In this document: positions 42,553 through 50,749 of the stretch, piece by piece
Layout: every line of letters begins with the position of its first letter
How positions within the stretch are numbered: position 1 is the first letter of the stretch
Assembly: GCF_900128425.1 (NCBI RefSeq)
Contig: NZ_LT635782.1
Coordinates: forward strand, 124,464-188,463
Reading direction: 5' to 3'
Length of the DNA: 64,000 nt
Source of the DNA: Anaerococcus urinomassiliensis
GTDB lineage: Bacteria > Bacillota > Clostridia > Tissierellales > Peptoniphilaceae
The notes under the pieces: generated by a model
What the model saw: only the letters and a program-made list of their open reading frames with translations
The model's database searches: none
Told to the model about the DNA's origin: nothing
Program-made: the position numbers and the translations under genes

Positions 42553-44312
42553 ATAGCTTAAAAGAATTTAACCATGCCTTTTCATACTTAAAGCAATACC
42601 TAAATCAGTATAAGAAAAATAGAAGCATTTCCATGCTTATGACTATTCTAGAGAGTGTTTTTGAATTATTAATACCTGCGATTATGGGAATTATTTTAAA
42701 CGAGGTAATATACCAAAAAGATAGCAGTCAAGCACTTAAATACGGGGCTATAATAATTGTATTATCACTTTTATCAATGTACACAGGTATGTCAGCTTCC
42801 AAAAATGCTGGTATTGCAGCAACAGGGCTTACTGACGAGGTGAGGAGAAAAGAGTTTAGCAAGATTCAAGAATTTTCCTTTGAGGATTTTGAATATTTTG
42901 GGGTTGCTTCTCTACTTACAAGATTGACTAGTGATATGCAGGCCCTAGCTCAAGCTACATTTTTTACAACTAGATTTATAATAAAACCACTTGTCATGGC
43001 GATTGTAGCGTTTTTCTTGGCCTTTAGAACAAGTGCAAAATTATCTTTTATATTTTTGATATTGATGCCAATTTTAGTTTTGATTTTACTTTTTATCACA
43101 TCAAAAGCTATACCAAAATTCAAACAAACACGTAAACAATATGATAAGTTAAACCTTATTATAGAAGAAAACTTAAATAATATGAGAGTTGTAAAAGCCT
43201 TTGTTAGAAAAAGATATGAGATGGATAAATTTGCAGCTTCTAATGACGATATGTTCAAACTTGCAGACTCATCGCAAGGTACTATAAGTTTTGTAATGCC
43301 CATAGCAAATACAATATTATATGCAACCTTTGTTGCTATAGCTTGGTTTGGAGGCATAGAAATAATAGAAGGTCGCATGGGAGTTGGAGATTTAGTAAGC
43401 TTTAATATGTATGCCATGATGCTTCTGGGTAGTTTAATAGGATTATCCATGGTTATAACTATGCTAATGGCATCTTCACCATCTGTAACGAGAGTTAAAG
43501 AAGTGCTTACAAGAGAGATTTCAATGGATAATTTTGATAAAATCGAAGGACTTGATCTTGCTGATGGTTCAGTTGATTTTGACAATGTTAGTTTTAAATA
43601 CGATCAAGATTCTGATAATTACCAACTAAAAGATATTAACCTTCATATCAAATCAGGAGAAAGAATCGGTATACTTGGATCTACTGGTTCATCAAAATCT
43701 ACTTTAGTACAACTAATTCCAAGGCTTTATGATATTACTGAAGGCAGCTTAAAAGTAGGTGGTCATGACATAAAAGACTATGACTTAAAAACCTTAAGAG
43801 ATGGGGTTTCTATAGTATTACAGAAAAATACACTTTTCTCGGGAAAAATTATCGAAAACCTCAGATGGGGAGATTCTGATGCCTCTTACGATGAAGTAAT
43901 AGCCATGGCTAAAATTGCCCAAGCTGATGAATTTGTTAGTGAAAGGGCAGATGGGTATGACTCAGAACTTGGCCAGGGTGGATCTGGAGTATCAGGTGGT
44001 CAAAAACAAAGACTTACCATAGCTAGGTCCTTACTCAAAAAACCAAAAATCTTAATCCTAGATAACTCTACATCTGCTGTAGATACAAAAACAGAAGCTA
44101 AGCTTTTAGACGGTTTTGCGAAACTTGACGAGAATATGACCCAGATTATTATTTCACAGAGATTATCTTCATTTGAAAATGCTGATAGGATTGTCATCTT
44201 AGACGATGGGAAAATTTCTGATATTGGCACAGGTGAAGAACTTTACCAAAGAAACGAAATGTATAGGACAAGCTATGACATACAAAATAAAGGAGGGGAA
44301 GATGACAGATAA
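42549..44312 (+). CDS. ABC exporter half-transporter with degenerate ATPase site
   Basis: 587 aa: a type I exporter membrane domain (six segments, residues 1-315), then an ATPase domain. Walker A is GSTGSSKST, the signature is VSGGQKQR, but Walker B is followed by Asn instead of the catalytic Glu (ILILDNSTSAVD) and the switch His is Gln (IISQRLSS). This marks the subunit that supplies the Walker motifs of the non-hydrolytic site in a heterodimeric exporter. It is encoded just before its partner, with 11 bases of overlap. Confidence 0.9.
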   Translation: MNSLKEFNHAFSYLKQYLNQYKKNRSISMLMTILESVFELLIPAIMGIILNEVIYQKDSSQALKYGAIIIVLSLLSMYTGMSASKNAGIAATGLTDEVRRKEFSKIQEFSFEDFEYFGVASLLTRLTSDMQALAQATFFTTRFIIKPLVMAIVAFFLAFRTSAKLSFIFLILMPILVLILLFITSKAIPKFKQTRKQYDKLNLIIEENLNNMRVVKAFVRKRYEMDKFAASNDDMFKLADSSQGTISFVMPIANTILYATFVAIAWFGGIEIIEGRMGVGDLVSFNMYAMMLLGSLIGLSMVITMLMASSPSVTRVKEVLTREISMDNFDKIEGLDLADGSVDFDNVSFKYDQDSDNYQLKDINLHIKSGERIGILGSTGSSKSTLVQLIPRLYDITEGSLKVGGHDIKDYDLKTLRDGVSIVLQKNTLFSGKIIENLRWGDSDASYDEVIAMAKIAQADEFVSERADGYDSELGQGGSGVSGGQKQRLTIARSLLKKPKILILDNSTSAVDTKTEAKLLDGFAKLDENMTQIIISQRLSSFENADRIVILDDGKISDIGTGEELYQRNEMYRTSYDIQNKGGEDDR

Positions 44313-46197
44313 AAAAGACGGTGTCAAAACCGAAGAAATCAAAATTTCAGATAAAAAAGAAAGTAGAGATTTAGACACCAAGGCCTTGAAAGAATTATTT
44401 TCCTGCCTTTTTGACCACAAATGGCAATTAGTAGTGGTTAGTATATGTGTGATATTATCTGCAGCTACCCAAGTTTGGGGGATTTCTATGTTACAACCTA
44501 TAATAGATAATCACATATTAAAATCAGATATTGCAGGACTAAAAACAGCTATAATTAAGATGGGACTAGTATATCTAATCTCAGTCGTGACAACTTTCAT
44601 CTATACAAGGCTTATGATCAGGATAGGGGAAAGGTCAATTAGGAATATTAGAAATGACCTATTTAGCAAAATCCAAAAAATGCCTATAAACTTTTTTGAT
44701 ACAAACCAACACGGCGAGATTATGTCTAGATTCACCAATGATACAGACATACTTTCTCAATCATTATCATCAACTCTACCTACACTTGTTAGGTCACTAT
44801 TGATGCTTGTCGGTACCTTTATAGTAATGATTTCTCTATCATGGAAACTGACAATAATCATGGTTCTTGGACTTGTTGTTATGATTATGATATTAAAAAA
44901 TATTGTAATGAGAACTGGTAAACTTTTCAAACAAGCTCAAAAAAATGTATCGGTACTAAATGGCTTTGACGAAGAGATGCTTTCAGGACAAAAAGTCATA
45001 AAAGTATTTAACAAAGAAGAAGATACCATAAAAGAATTTGATGCAAAAAGTGAAGACCTACGTTCAACTATGGCAGAAGCTATGGTAAATGCAGGACGTA
45101 TGATGCCATTTTTAGTAAATGCAATCAATATTATGTATGCAATCCTAGCAGTTGCTGGTGTGTTTTTAACAATAAATGGCAATTTAACTGTTGGAATACT
45201 TGCAACATTTTTAACCAATGCTAGACAATTACAAGCCCCTATAGCGAATATTTCCCAACAAGCAAATGCTGTATTTTCTGCTATGGCAGGAGCTAGCCGT
45301 ATCTTTGAAATTATTGATATGCCAATTGAAAAAGATAGTGGTTATATAGAGCTTGCCTATGTAAAAATCGATGAAAATGGAAACCCAATGCCTTGTAAGC
45401 TTGGTGAAAGATGCTATTCATGGAAATGGACTGATGAAAATGGCAAGGAAGTTTATAAAGAGCTAGAAGGTCGCATAGACTTTGAACACGTTGACTTTTC
45501 TTATGATGACTCAGATAAAATCCTAAAAGATGTGACATTTTATGCAAATCCAGGTGAAAAAATCGCCCTTGTTGGAGCTACCGGAGCAGGTAAGACAACT
45601 GTTACCAACGTCATAACTAGGTTTTATGAAATTGATAGTGGATCTATCAAAGTTGATGGCATTGACACAAGGGATATCAAAAAAGACCACTTAAGAAAGG
45701 CCTTTGGCATGGTACTTCAAGATGTTAACTTGTTCACTGAATCAGTAGAAGAAAATATTAAATATGGTAATCTTTACGCATCAGATGATCAAATTCACGA
45801 TGCAGCAAAACTTGCTGGAGCTGATTCATTTATTAAAAGACTTCCAGAAGGATATCAAACAGAAATCCATGGAGATGGATCATCACTATCTGATGGACAA
45901 AACCAGCTTATATCAATATCAAGAGCGGCTATTGCCAACCCACCTATGTTAATTCTTGATGAGGCGACAAGCTCTATAGATACTTCAACAGAAATCAAAG
46001 TTACAAAAGCAATGGATAAGCTTATGGAAGGATCAACTTCTATAGTTATAGCTCATAGACTTTCAACAATCCAAAATGCTGATGTTATAATGGTAATGGA
46101 TGATGGTAGGATAATAGAACGTGGTAACCACCAAGAACTTATGGAAAAACACGGAACCTACTACCAACTTTACACTGGAGCCTTAGAATTAGACTAA
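44302..46197 (+). CDS. ABC exporter half-transporter, catalytic partner
   Basis: 631 aa from ATG 44302 (SD GGAGGGG just upstream; longer in-frame starts run deep into the previous gene). It has a membrane domain of six segments, a roughly 50-residue insert before the ATPase domain (YIELAYVKIDENGNPMPC, with several Trp), and an ATPase domain with canonical Walker A GATGAGKTT, Walker B LILDEATSSID and switch IAHRLST. Its signature is altered to LSDGQ. That change falls in the same composite ATP site as the partner's missing Glu and His, as expected for a heterodimer of the BmrCD/TM287-288 kind. Confidence 0.92.
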   Translation: MTDKKDGVKTEEIKISDKKESRDLDTKALKELFSCLFDHKWQLVVVSICVILSAATQVWGISMLQPIIDNHILKSDIAGLKTAIIKMGLVYLISVVTTFIYTRLMIRIGERSIRNIRNDLFSKIQKMPINFFDTNQHGEIMSRFTNDTDILSQSLSSTLPTLVRSLLMLVGTFIVMISLSWKLTIIMVLGLVVMIMILKNIVMRTGKLFKQAQKNVSVLNGFDEEMLSGQKVIKVFNKEEDTIKEFDAKSEDLRSTMAEAMVNAGRMMPFLVNAINIMYAILAVAGVFLTINGNLTVGILATFLTNARQLQAPIANISQQANAVFSAMAGASRIFEIIDMPIEKDSGYIELAYVKIDENGNPMPCKLGERCYSWKWTDENGKEVYKELEGRIDFEHVDFSYDDSDKILKDVTFYANPGEKIALVGATGAGKTTVTNVITRFYEIDSGSIKVDGIDTRDIKKDHLRKAFGMVLQDVNLFTESVEENIKYGNLYASDDQIHDAAKLAGADSFIKRLPEGYQTEIHGDGSSLSDGQNQLISISRAAIANPPMLILDEATSSIDTSTEIKVTKAMDKLMEGSTSIVIAHRLSTIQNADVIMVMDDGRIIERGNHQELMEKHGTYYQLYTGALELD

Positions 46198-46200
46198 AGA

Positions 46201-46239
46201 AAAACCACTTTTCCAAATAATATGGGGAAAGTGGTTTTT
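46201..46239 (+). terminator. Terminator of the ABC exporter operon
   Basis: AAAACCACTTTTCC pairs with GGGGAAAGTGGTTTT across a 9-base loop, followed by T. Starts 3 bases after the stop. Confidence 0.9.
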
Positions 46240-46643
46240 ACATATATTTTAAAAAACTTTAACTGTAATTTTACTAATAAGAGATTATTTGGGATATATT
46301 AATAATGTAAGGACAAGAAATTTCGCTACCCTATGACTTACATAAAAAAGGCACCAAAAAAGCTCATTGAATTAGGGATTTTAGAAAACTGATTTAGAGA
46401 GTCTTTAGATGGCAAGCAGAAAGGCTATGAGTTTAATGCTCATAGCCTTTTTGCGGGTCTGCAAATAATTTTGTGTATCAACCTAAATCCTGATAAAAGG
46501 GTAAGGGTTGATACATTTTTTATGCATCATTGTTTGTCCATTCTTATAGGATGGAGCTTTTTTTTAAATTGTACACAACTTTAATAAACTGACAAATTTT
46601 CATGAAAATTTACAGCCGATTTCATACTAAATTTTTAGCTTGA
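46240..46643. other. Gene-poor stretch with two terminator-like hairpins
   Basis: No complete gene seen in 400 bases. Two plus-strand hairpins with T-runs are present: GGCTATGAG/CTCATAGCC followed by TTTTT (46421-46452), and TGTATCAACC/GGTTGATACA followed by TTTTTT (46474-46521). They suggest that short transcripts or lost genes ended here. A 25-codon open stretch from about 46335 (MTYIKKAPKKLIELGILEN) ends in a stop and resembles nothing I can name. Confidence 0.5.
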
Positions 46644-47196
46644 TTAAAACCTCCCTTCAAAATATATTGATAATTGGGATAAGATTTGATCCCAGCCTCG
46701 TATTCTGCTTGTCCATTTGCTTGAAGCATCTACCATGGCTAGATACAAGCTTTTTTGTAGAGCATAGTCATTTGGAAATATGGTTTTATTTTTGGTCACT
46801 TTTCTTAGCCGCCTATTGAAGTTTTCCATGGCATTTTTTGTATATTTTAGTTTTCTTATTCCTTCTGGATATTTAAAATATGTCGATAATTCTGTCCAGT
46901 TGTTTTTCCAAGAGCTTACACACATTGGATACTCTTGGTATGTTTAAATCTATATTTCCATATGATGATCTAAATGTTTTTTTACTAGTACCATTTCTTG
47001 AATTTAAGGATAGTGGTTTTTCTCCATATTCATAGTCTAAATGCTCATCTAATTCTGCTTTTAAAAGCTATTCCACTGTATCGCCTAAAAGATCTTTTAG
47101 TGCTTCTTGAATATCTTGTGAACTTTTAGGCTGATATTCTTAAATTAACATTTTTGCTATTTTGCTTCTTTTTGTCTCTGGTCTTTTTCTTGGCAT
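46644..47196 (-). pseudogene. Deleted IS256-family transposase remnant
   Basis: The N-terminal piece (47196 to about 46930, MPRKRPETKRSKIAKML...DIQEALKDLLGD) contains two in-frame stops. It then jumps directly, in another frame, to the C-terminal piece (46925-46644: YFKYPEGIRKLKYTKNAMEN, ending QLSIYFEGRF). About 200 residues of the catalytic middle, with the DDE residues, are gone. This is an internally deleted, inactive copy. A hairpin that hides the transposase SD is retained upstream. Confidence 0.9.
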
Positions 47197-47203
47197 AAAA
47201 ATT

Positions 47204-47239
47204 CCTCCTGATTAGTTTTCACTTACCCTAATCAGGAGG
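47204..47239 (-). promoter_or_regulatory. Hairpin sequestering the IS256-like transposase SD
   Basis: CCTCCTGATTAG (47204-47215) and CTAATCAGGAGG (47228-47239) are perfect 12-bp inverses with a 12-base loop. On the minus strand the 3' arm contains the AGGAGG SD eight bases before the transposase ATG, so read-in transcripts would fold and block translation, a known protection in IS elements. Confidence 0.7.
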
Positions 47240-47288
47240 TTTCTATACACAAAATTTTACACAGTCTCCGCCATGGTCATTTTTTTCT

Positions 47289-47417
47289 TTATCTATATTC
47301 TCTTTTGTTCATTGAACAACAATCTAATTTTTCATTTCCAAAGGATTTTTTATTTTCTTTTGCTAAATTTTCCAAGAATTTTTCCCATCTATTTTTTATT
47401 GATTCAAAGATTTTCAT
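47289..47417 (-). CDS. LDCC-motif putative metal-binding small protein
   Basis: 42 aa, MKIFESIKNRWEKFLENLAK then a polar stretch and KSFGNEKLDCCSMNK. The FGN-x-LDCC-x-(L/M)NK ending matches the small LDCC-motif family of clostridia and relatives, thought to bind metal through the paired Cys. A strong SD (AGGAGG, 8 bases before ATG) supports expression. It lies between transposase and macrodomain remnants and is the only intact-looking gene there. Function is not established. Confidence 0.75.
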   Translation of the reverse strand: MKIFESIKNRWEKFLENLAKENKKSFGNEKLDCCSMNKREYR

Positions 47418-47509
47418 ATTTTACCTCCTAGGGTAATTATTTGTAAATTTTCTACAATAATATTCATACCGGAAAAAATTATTTTTTCAATGTTTTATCT
47501 CCCTTTTTC

Positions 47510-47761
47510 CTATCCCATAATTAAAGACAGGATATCTTTTTCAAAAGTAGAAAGATAAACTTCCATTTCATTATCTTTTAAAAATTCATCGATTGTTCTT
47601 TTTGCTACAAAAAACGCATCTTTTTCTGGAAATCCATAAATATCTGCAGAAATTAAAGGAAAGGCTATAGATTTTATTCCCTTTTCCTTTGAAAGCTTTA
47701 GAGAATTTCTATAAGCAGTAATGTCTGCCGATTTGATAAATGATATGATTCCTTTTTTAGG
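47510..47761 (-). pseudogene. C-terminal fragment of a macrodomain (ADP-ribose-binding) protein
   Basis: About 80 codons without a start, reading ITAYRNSLKLSKEKGIKSIA, then FPLISADIYGFPEKDAFFVA and MEVYLSTFEKD to a stop (47512-47510). This is the second half of a macrodomain, including the SIAFPLIS and GIYG-like loop. The first half, with the N-terminal ADP-ribose pocket, is missing. The fragment abuts a plus-strand remnant at about 47760, marking a deletion junction. Confidence 0.7.
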
Positions 47762-47858
47762 AATTTTGGATGATGCAATCGTCCTTCCATTTCTAATCTA
47801 TATAACAAGCAAAATGATCCCAGACTCAGTTATGGATAAGGAAAAACTGAATATGTAG
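47757..47858 (+). pseudogene. C-terminal fragment resembling DUF1232 (YkvA-like)
   Basis: About 33 codons in frame ending at TAG 47856-47858, GILDDAIVLPFLIYITSKMI then PDSVMDKEK. The DDA-VLP...IP-x-V pattern resembles the end of DUF1232 membrane-associated proteins. No start, no SD. Short, so the family call is tentative. Confidence 0.4.
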
Positions 47859-47892
47859 AAGAAAATAAATAAAAGACCCAAAGGTGCTCTTT

Positions 47893-48681
47893 TTATTGTA
47901 TTTTTACCAATTGTTTTTGGTCATTGAAGAAATTTTTGTATCCTAGGTGCAAAAATATGAAGACACAAATGGCTACTGAACTCATTATGGCTGTCATAAT
48001 TGCTATTTGATATCTGATAGCTATAAGTGGAGAAACCCCTCCAAGGATTTGACCTGTCATCATGCCAGGCAGGGATATGATACCCATATTCTTTATGGAA
48101 TTGAGGGTTGGTGTGATGGCTGTATCAAAGGCGTTTTGGATAATCTTATCCATAGCCATCCTAGGGCTTGCACCAAGCATCAAAGACCCTTCTATGCTAG
48201 ATCTATTATTTTCAATGGACTCTAGCATTTGGTTTAGGGCAAGGTTTATACCAGTCATAGAATTACCAATAATCATGCCTCCAAGTGGAATGAGGTATTG
48301 GGGATTGTAGATTGGCTTTGGCCTTACAACTATGATAAGGAAAAATGCTAGGGTAAAAATAGTCCCAATAACTTGGGCAAGGATTAATGTCCTCTTAAGT
48401 CCGCTATTTAATTTTCCTTTCTTGTTAGTAATAATATTAAAAATTGCAAAAAACTCCATAACAACAATCATCAGTGCTGAAAGGATAAAAGATGCTCTGT
48501 CAAATATGTAAACAAGTATGAAACCAGCTATAAAGAGTTGAACAGTCATCCTGAGGGTGCCAACAACTATGTCCTTGTTGCGATTGATACCATTAAATGA
48601 TGTTATCAGCATGGCGATTAGAGCAAAGAGATAGGTTAGCATAAGCTGGCTATTAGAAATATTCATAACAGATTCATTCAT
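47893..48681 (-). CDS. fetB: UPF0014/FetB-like ABC permease
   Basis: 262 aa with seven or so membrane segments, UPF0014 family (FNGINRNKDIVVGTLRMTVQLF, GGMIIGNSMTGINLALNQ, LMLGASPRMAMDKIIQNAF, NMGIISLPGMMTGQILGGVSP). With its ATPase neighbour it forms the FetAB system, an exporter linked to iron homeostasis and oxidative-stress resistance in E. coli. It overlaps the ATPase gene by 8 bases. Confidence 0.88.
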   Translation of the reverse strand: MNESVMNISNSQLMLTYLFALIAMLITSFNGINRNKDIVVGTLRMTVQLFIAGFILVYIFDRASFILSALMIVVMEFFAIFNIITNKKGKLNSGLKRTLILAQVIGTIFTLAFFLIIVVRPKPIYNPQYLIPLGGMIIGNSMTGINLALNQMLESIENNRSSIEGSLMLGASPRMAMDKIIQNAFDTAITPTLNSIKNMGIISLPGMMTGQILGGVSPLIAIRYQIAIMTAIMSSVAICVFIFLHLGYKNFFNDQKQLVKIQ

Positions 48682-49303
48682 GGCTTATCCTCCCATCTAC
48701 AATCTTTATTAGCTTGTCAGAATACTTATCTGCCATATCCTTAGAATGGGTTACATAGATTATGGTTTTACTCTTATCTCTAGCCATATCTACCATTGTT
48801 TTGATGACGAAGTCCTCTGTCAAATCATCTAGAGCAGATGATGGCTCATCTAGAAGATAAACTTCAGAATCGCAAAGCATGAGTCTAGCTATGGCAAGCC
48901 TTTGAGCCTCGCCACCAGAAAGATTATCTATATCCTCAGTAAGTGACTTATCAAGCTTTACAGACTCTAAAGCATTCGTTAAAATATCATCTGAAAGCAG
49001 ATCTTTTTCTTGAAACTTCCTTCCCATCAAAAGATTATCCTTAACAGTACCAGAGAAAGTCACGGGATTTTGAGAAAGCATAGGCACACGCCTGTGATAT
49101 GTAGTAGAATCAATACTAGAAATATCCTCGCCATCAATAGAAATATATCCCTTGGTAGGAGAAATGAGCTTATTGATAAGTCTTAATAAAGTAGACTTAC
49201 CAGACCCACTAGGACCGATAATGCAAGTGATTTCATTGCTATTAATAGTGAGGTGATCAATATCTAAGATGTCTTCAAACTCGACATTATGAAATTCAAA
49301 CAT
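48674..49303 (-). CDS. fetA: FetA-like ABC transporter ATPase
   Basis: 209 aa, all ATPase motifs present: Walker A GPSGSGKST, Q-loop MLSQNPVTF, signature NLSGGEAQRLAIARLML, Walker B VYLLDEPSSALD and H-loop VTHSKDM. The compact length and the UPF0014 permease partner fit FetA/YbbL. First gene of a two-gene minus-strand unit. The metal handled here is inferred from the family only. Confidence 0.87.
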   Translation of the reverse strand: MFEFHNVEFEDILDIDHLTINSNEITCIIGPSGSGKSTLLRLINKLISPTKGYISIDGEDISSIDSTTYHRRVPMLSQNPVTFSGTVKDNLLMGRKFQEKDLLSDDILTNALESVKLDKSLTEDIDNLSGGEAQRLAIARLMLCDSEVYLLDEPSSALDDLTEDFVIKTMVDMARDKSKTIIYVTHSKDMADKYSDKLIKIVDGRISHE

Positions 49304-49386
49304 AAAAATTCCTTTCTAAAATAATTTTAACAACTATATTATAGTTTATAGCAAAATAGAATAAAAGACAATGAGAAAATATAAAT

Positions 49387-49415
49387 TTGACAAATATTAA
49401 AATTAAGTTTAAAAT
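49387..49415 (+). promoter_or_regulatory. Promoter of tRNA-Phe
   Basis: TTGACA (49387-49392), 17-base spacer, TAAAAT (49410-49415), 21 bases before the tRNA 5' end. Confidence 0.75.
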
Positions 49416-49436
49416 AGGTAAAGTAATTGTAAATAA

Positions 49437-49510
<74 letters not shown>

Positions 49511-49512
<2 letters not shown>

Positions 49513-49607
49513 TAATGACCTAACCCCGTTTCGCATAGCGAAATGGATGGTAGGTCAGAGTTCGCAGCGTTTCAAATCTTTGATTTGTCAAGCTGCCGAA
49601 CATTATG
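49511..49607 (+). ncRNA. Predicted three-way-junction structure downstream of tRNA-Phe
   Basis: CATAATG (49511-49517) pairs perfectly with CATTATG (49601-49607). Inside, two arms form: GACCTA.../...TAGGTC with an inner GTTTCGC-ATA-GCGAAAT stem, and GTTCGCAGC.../GCTGCCGAAC with an inner CAAATC-TTT-GATTTG stem. There is no T-run, so it is not a plain terminator. It could be a structured RNA or a palindromic DNA element; type assignment is provisional. Confidence 0.4.
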
Positions 49608-49684
49608 TATAGTAATTTAGCTAATGGAAAGTACAGACGCAAAACAACCTTAGCGAATCCTAAGGCAAAACAATAAAATAAAAT

Positions 49685-49713
49685 TTGAAAAATAAAATAT
49701 ACTATGGTATACT
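49685..49713 (+). promoter_or_regulatory. Promoter of tRNA-Gly
   Basis: TTGAAA (49685-49690), 17-base spacer, TATACT (49708-49713), 20 bases before the tRNA. Confidence 0.65.
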
Positions 49714-49733
49714 ATATTAGTAACCTAATTCAT

Positions 49734-49808
49734 GCGGATGTGGCTCAGTGGTAGAGCATCGCCTTGCCAAGGCGAGGGTCGCGAGTTCGAATCTCGTCAT
49801 CCGCTCCA
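49734..49808 (+). tRNA. tRNA-Gly (GCC)
   Basis: 75 nt: acceptor GCGGATG/CATCCGC, D arm GCTCAGTGGTAGAGC, anticodon stem TCGCC/GGCGA with loop TTGCCAA (anticodon GCC), T arm GAGTTCGAATCTC, encoded CCA. Confidence 0.97.
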
Positions 49809-49814
49809 TATAAG

Positions 49815-49836
49815 AAAAGCCCAAAAGGGCTTTTTT
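49815..49836 (+). terminator. Terminator after tRNA-Gly
   Basis: AAAAGCCC-AAAA-GGGCTTTTTT. The GC stem is only four pairs but extends through A-T pairs. tRNA-Cys, 110 bases on, lacks an obvious promoter of its own, so readthrough is likely. Confidence 0.75.
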
Positions 49837-49941
49837 CGTGCCATGCACGGCAATTCGATGGAGTATTCTTCCTTAACCGGACGGGCTTTCGTGCTTCGCA
49901 CGACCATTCCATGGAGGGTCCTTCCTTAGCCGGACGGGCTT
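49836..49941. repeat. Two tandem 53-bp repeats between tRNA-Gly and tRNA-Cys
   Basis: Copies at 49836-49888 and 49889-49941, exactly 53 bp apart. Each has a short hairpin CGTGC-N3-GCACG, a variable CCATTC-like middle ending in CTTCCTTA, and an identical end CCGGACGGGCTT. They are GC-richer than the surroundings. Non-coding; function unknown. Confidence 0.8.
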
Positions 49942-49946
49942 ATTGT

Positions 49947-50020
49947 GGCGCCATAGCCAAGTGGTAAGGCAGAGGTCTGCAACACCTTTACCCCCAGTTC
50001 AAATCTGGGTGGCGCCTCCA
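49947..50020 (+). tRNA. tRNA-Cys (GCA)
   Basis: 74 nt: acceptor GGCGCCA/TGGCGCC, D arm GCC-AAGTGGTAA-GGC, anticodon stem AGGT/ACCT with loop CTGCAAC (anticodon GCA), T arm CAGTTCAAATCTG, encoded CCA. Confidence 0.96.
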
Positions 50021-50029
50021 ATTCACATT

Positions 50030-50052
50030 GCTCTCATTTTGAGAGCTTTTTT
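50030..50052 (+). terminator. Terminator after tRNA-Cys
   Basis: GCTCTC (50030-50035), ATTTT loop, GAGAGC (50041-50046), six T. The next gene starts 14 bases after the T-run. Confidence 0.9.
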
Positions 50053-50065
50053 ATTAGGAGTTTTT

Positions 50066-50749
50066 ATGCTTATCATTTCTCACAAGTCCTCATCAGGTTT
50101 CAAAAAGTTTCTCTATGATAATAACTTTTCATTTATAGAAACTACCGACAACCCAAATCTCGATTTACGCATAGCTGATCATCCCGACTTATCTATTTTT
50201 GCTCTGGATGATAATAATATTGTCATTGATAAAAATGTAAGTTCTTATTACAAAGAGCTTATAAAGTCTAAAAATATCATTGATGGTAAGGCAGCTTCTC
50301 ATAACTACCCTTATGATTGTATTTATAATATATACCAATATTCAAATTTTTATATTCACAATGATGTAACAGAATCTCATATTGAAGCTTATATGGAAAG
50401 TAATTCCTACACCCATCTTTATACTAAGCAGGGTTATAGTAGGTGTTCTATCATTCCGATGGGGGATAAGATTCTTACTTCAGATTATGGTATTTACAAA
50501 TCTTTGAAAGATAAAATTAATGTAATTTTGCTAAAGGAAGAACATATATCCCTAGATGGTTTCCCAAATGGTTTTATTGGCGGGACTTGTGGTCTTATAG
50601 GAGATACTTTAATTTTTAATGGCAATATAGAGAATTCTCCTAATTATGATCTTATAAAAAATGAGGCTATAAAATCTAATCTAAAACTTATGTATCCAGA
50701 TTTGCCCCTAGTAGACCTTGGTTCAATTATTTACCTTGGTGGTTGCTAA
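50066..50749 (+). CDS. Conserved protein of the DUF6873 type, unknown function
   Basis: 227 aa from ATG 50066, supported by SD AGGAG (50056-50060); a longer in-frame start would overlap tRNA-Cys. No signal peptide or membrane segment. It is rich in Tyr, Asn and Ile with a conserved-looking GGTCGLIGD and FNG segment near residue 180, which recalls the DUF6873 family of Firmicutes. The function of that family is not known to me. It lies just after a terminator, so its own promoter is unclear and it may depend on tRNA readthrough. Confidence 0.65.
   Translation: MLIISHKSSSGFKKFLYDNNFSFIETTDNPNLDLRIADHPDLSIFALDDNNIVIDKNVSSYYKELIKSKNIIDGKAASHNYPYDCIYNIYQYSNFYIHNDVTESHIEAYMESNSYTHLYTKQGYSRCSIIPMGDKILTSDYGIYKSLKDKINVILLKEEHISLDGFPNGFIGGTCGLIGDTLIFNGNIENSPNYDLIKNEAIKSNLKLMYPDLPLVDLGSIIYLGGC

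Noticed and set aside
42950..43585. 211-codon open frame on the minus strand
   Set aside because: Antisense shadow of the ABC exporter gene; no SD or family match.
46335..46393. Short frame MTYIKKAPKKLIELGILEN
   Set aside because: Only 19-25 codons, no SD, and no family similarity that I can name.
49943..50065. Longer N-terminus for the DUF6873-type gene starting at 49943
   Set aside because: It would translate tRNA-Cys and its terminator. ATG 50066 has a proper SD and is kept.
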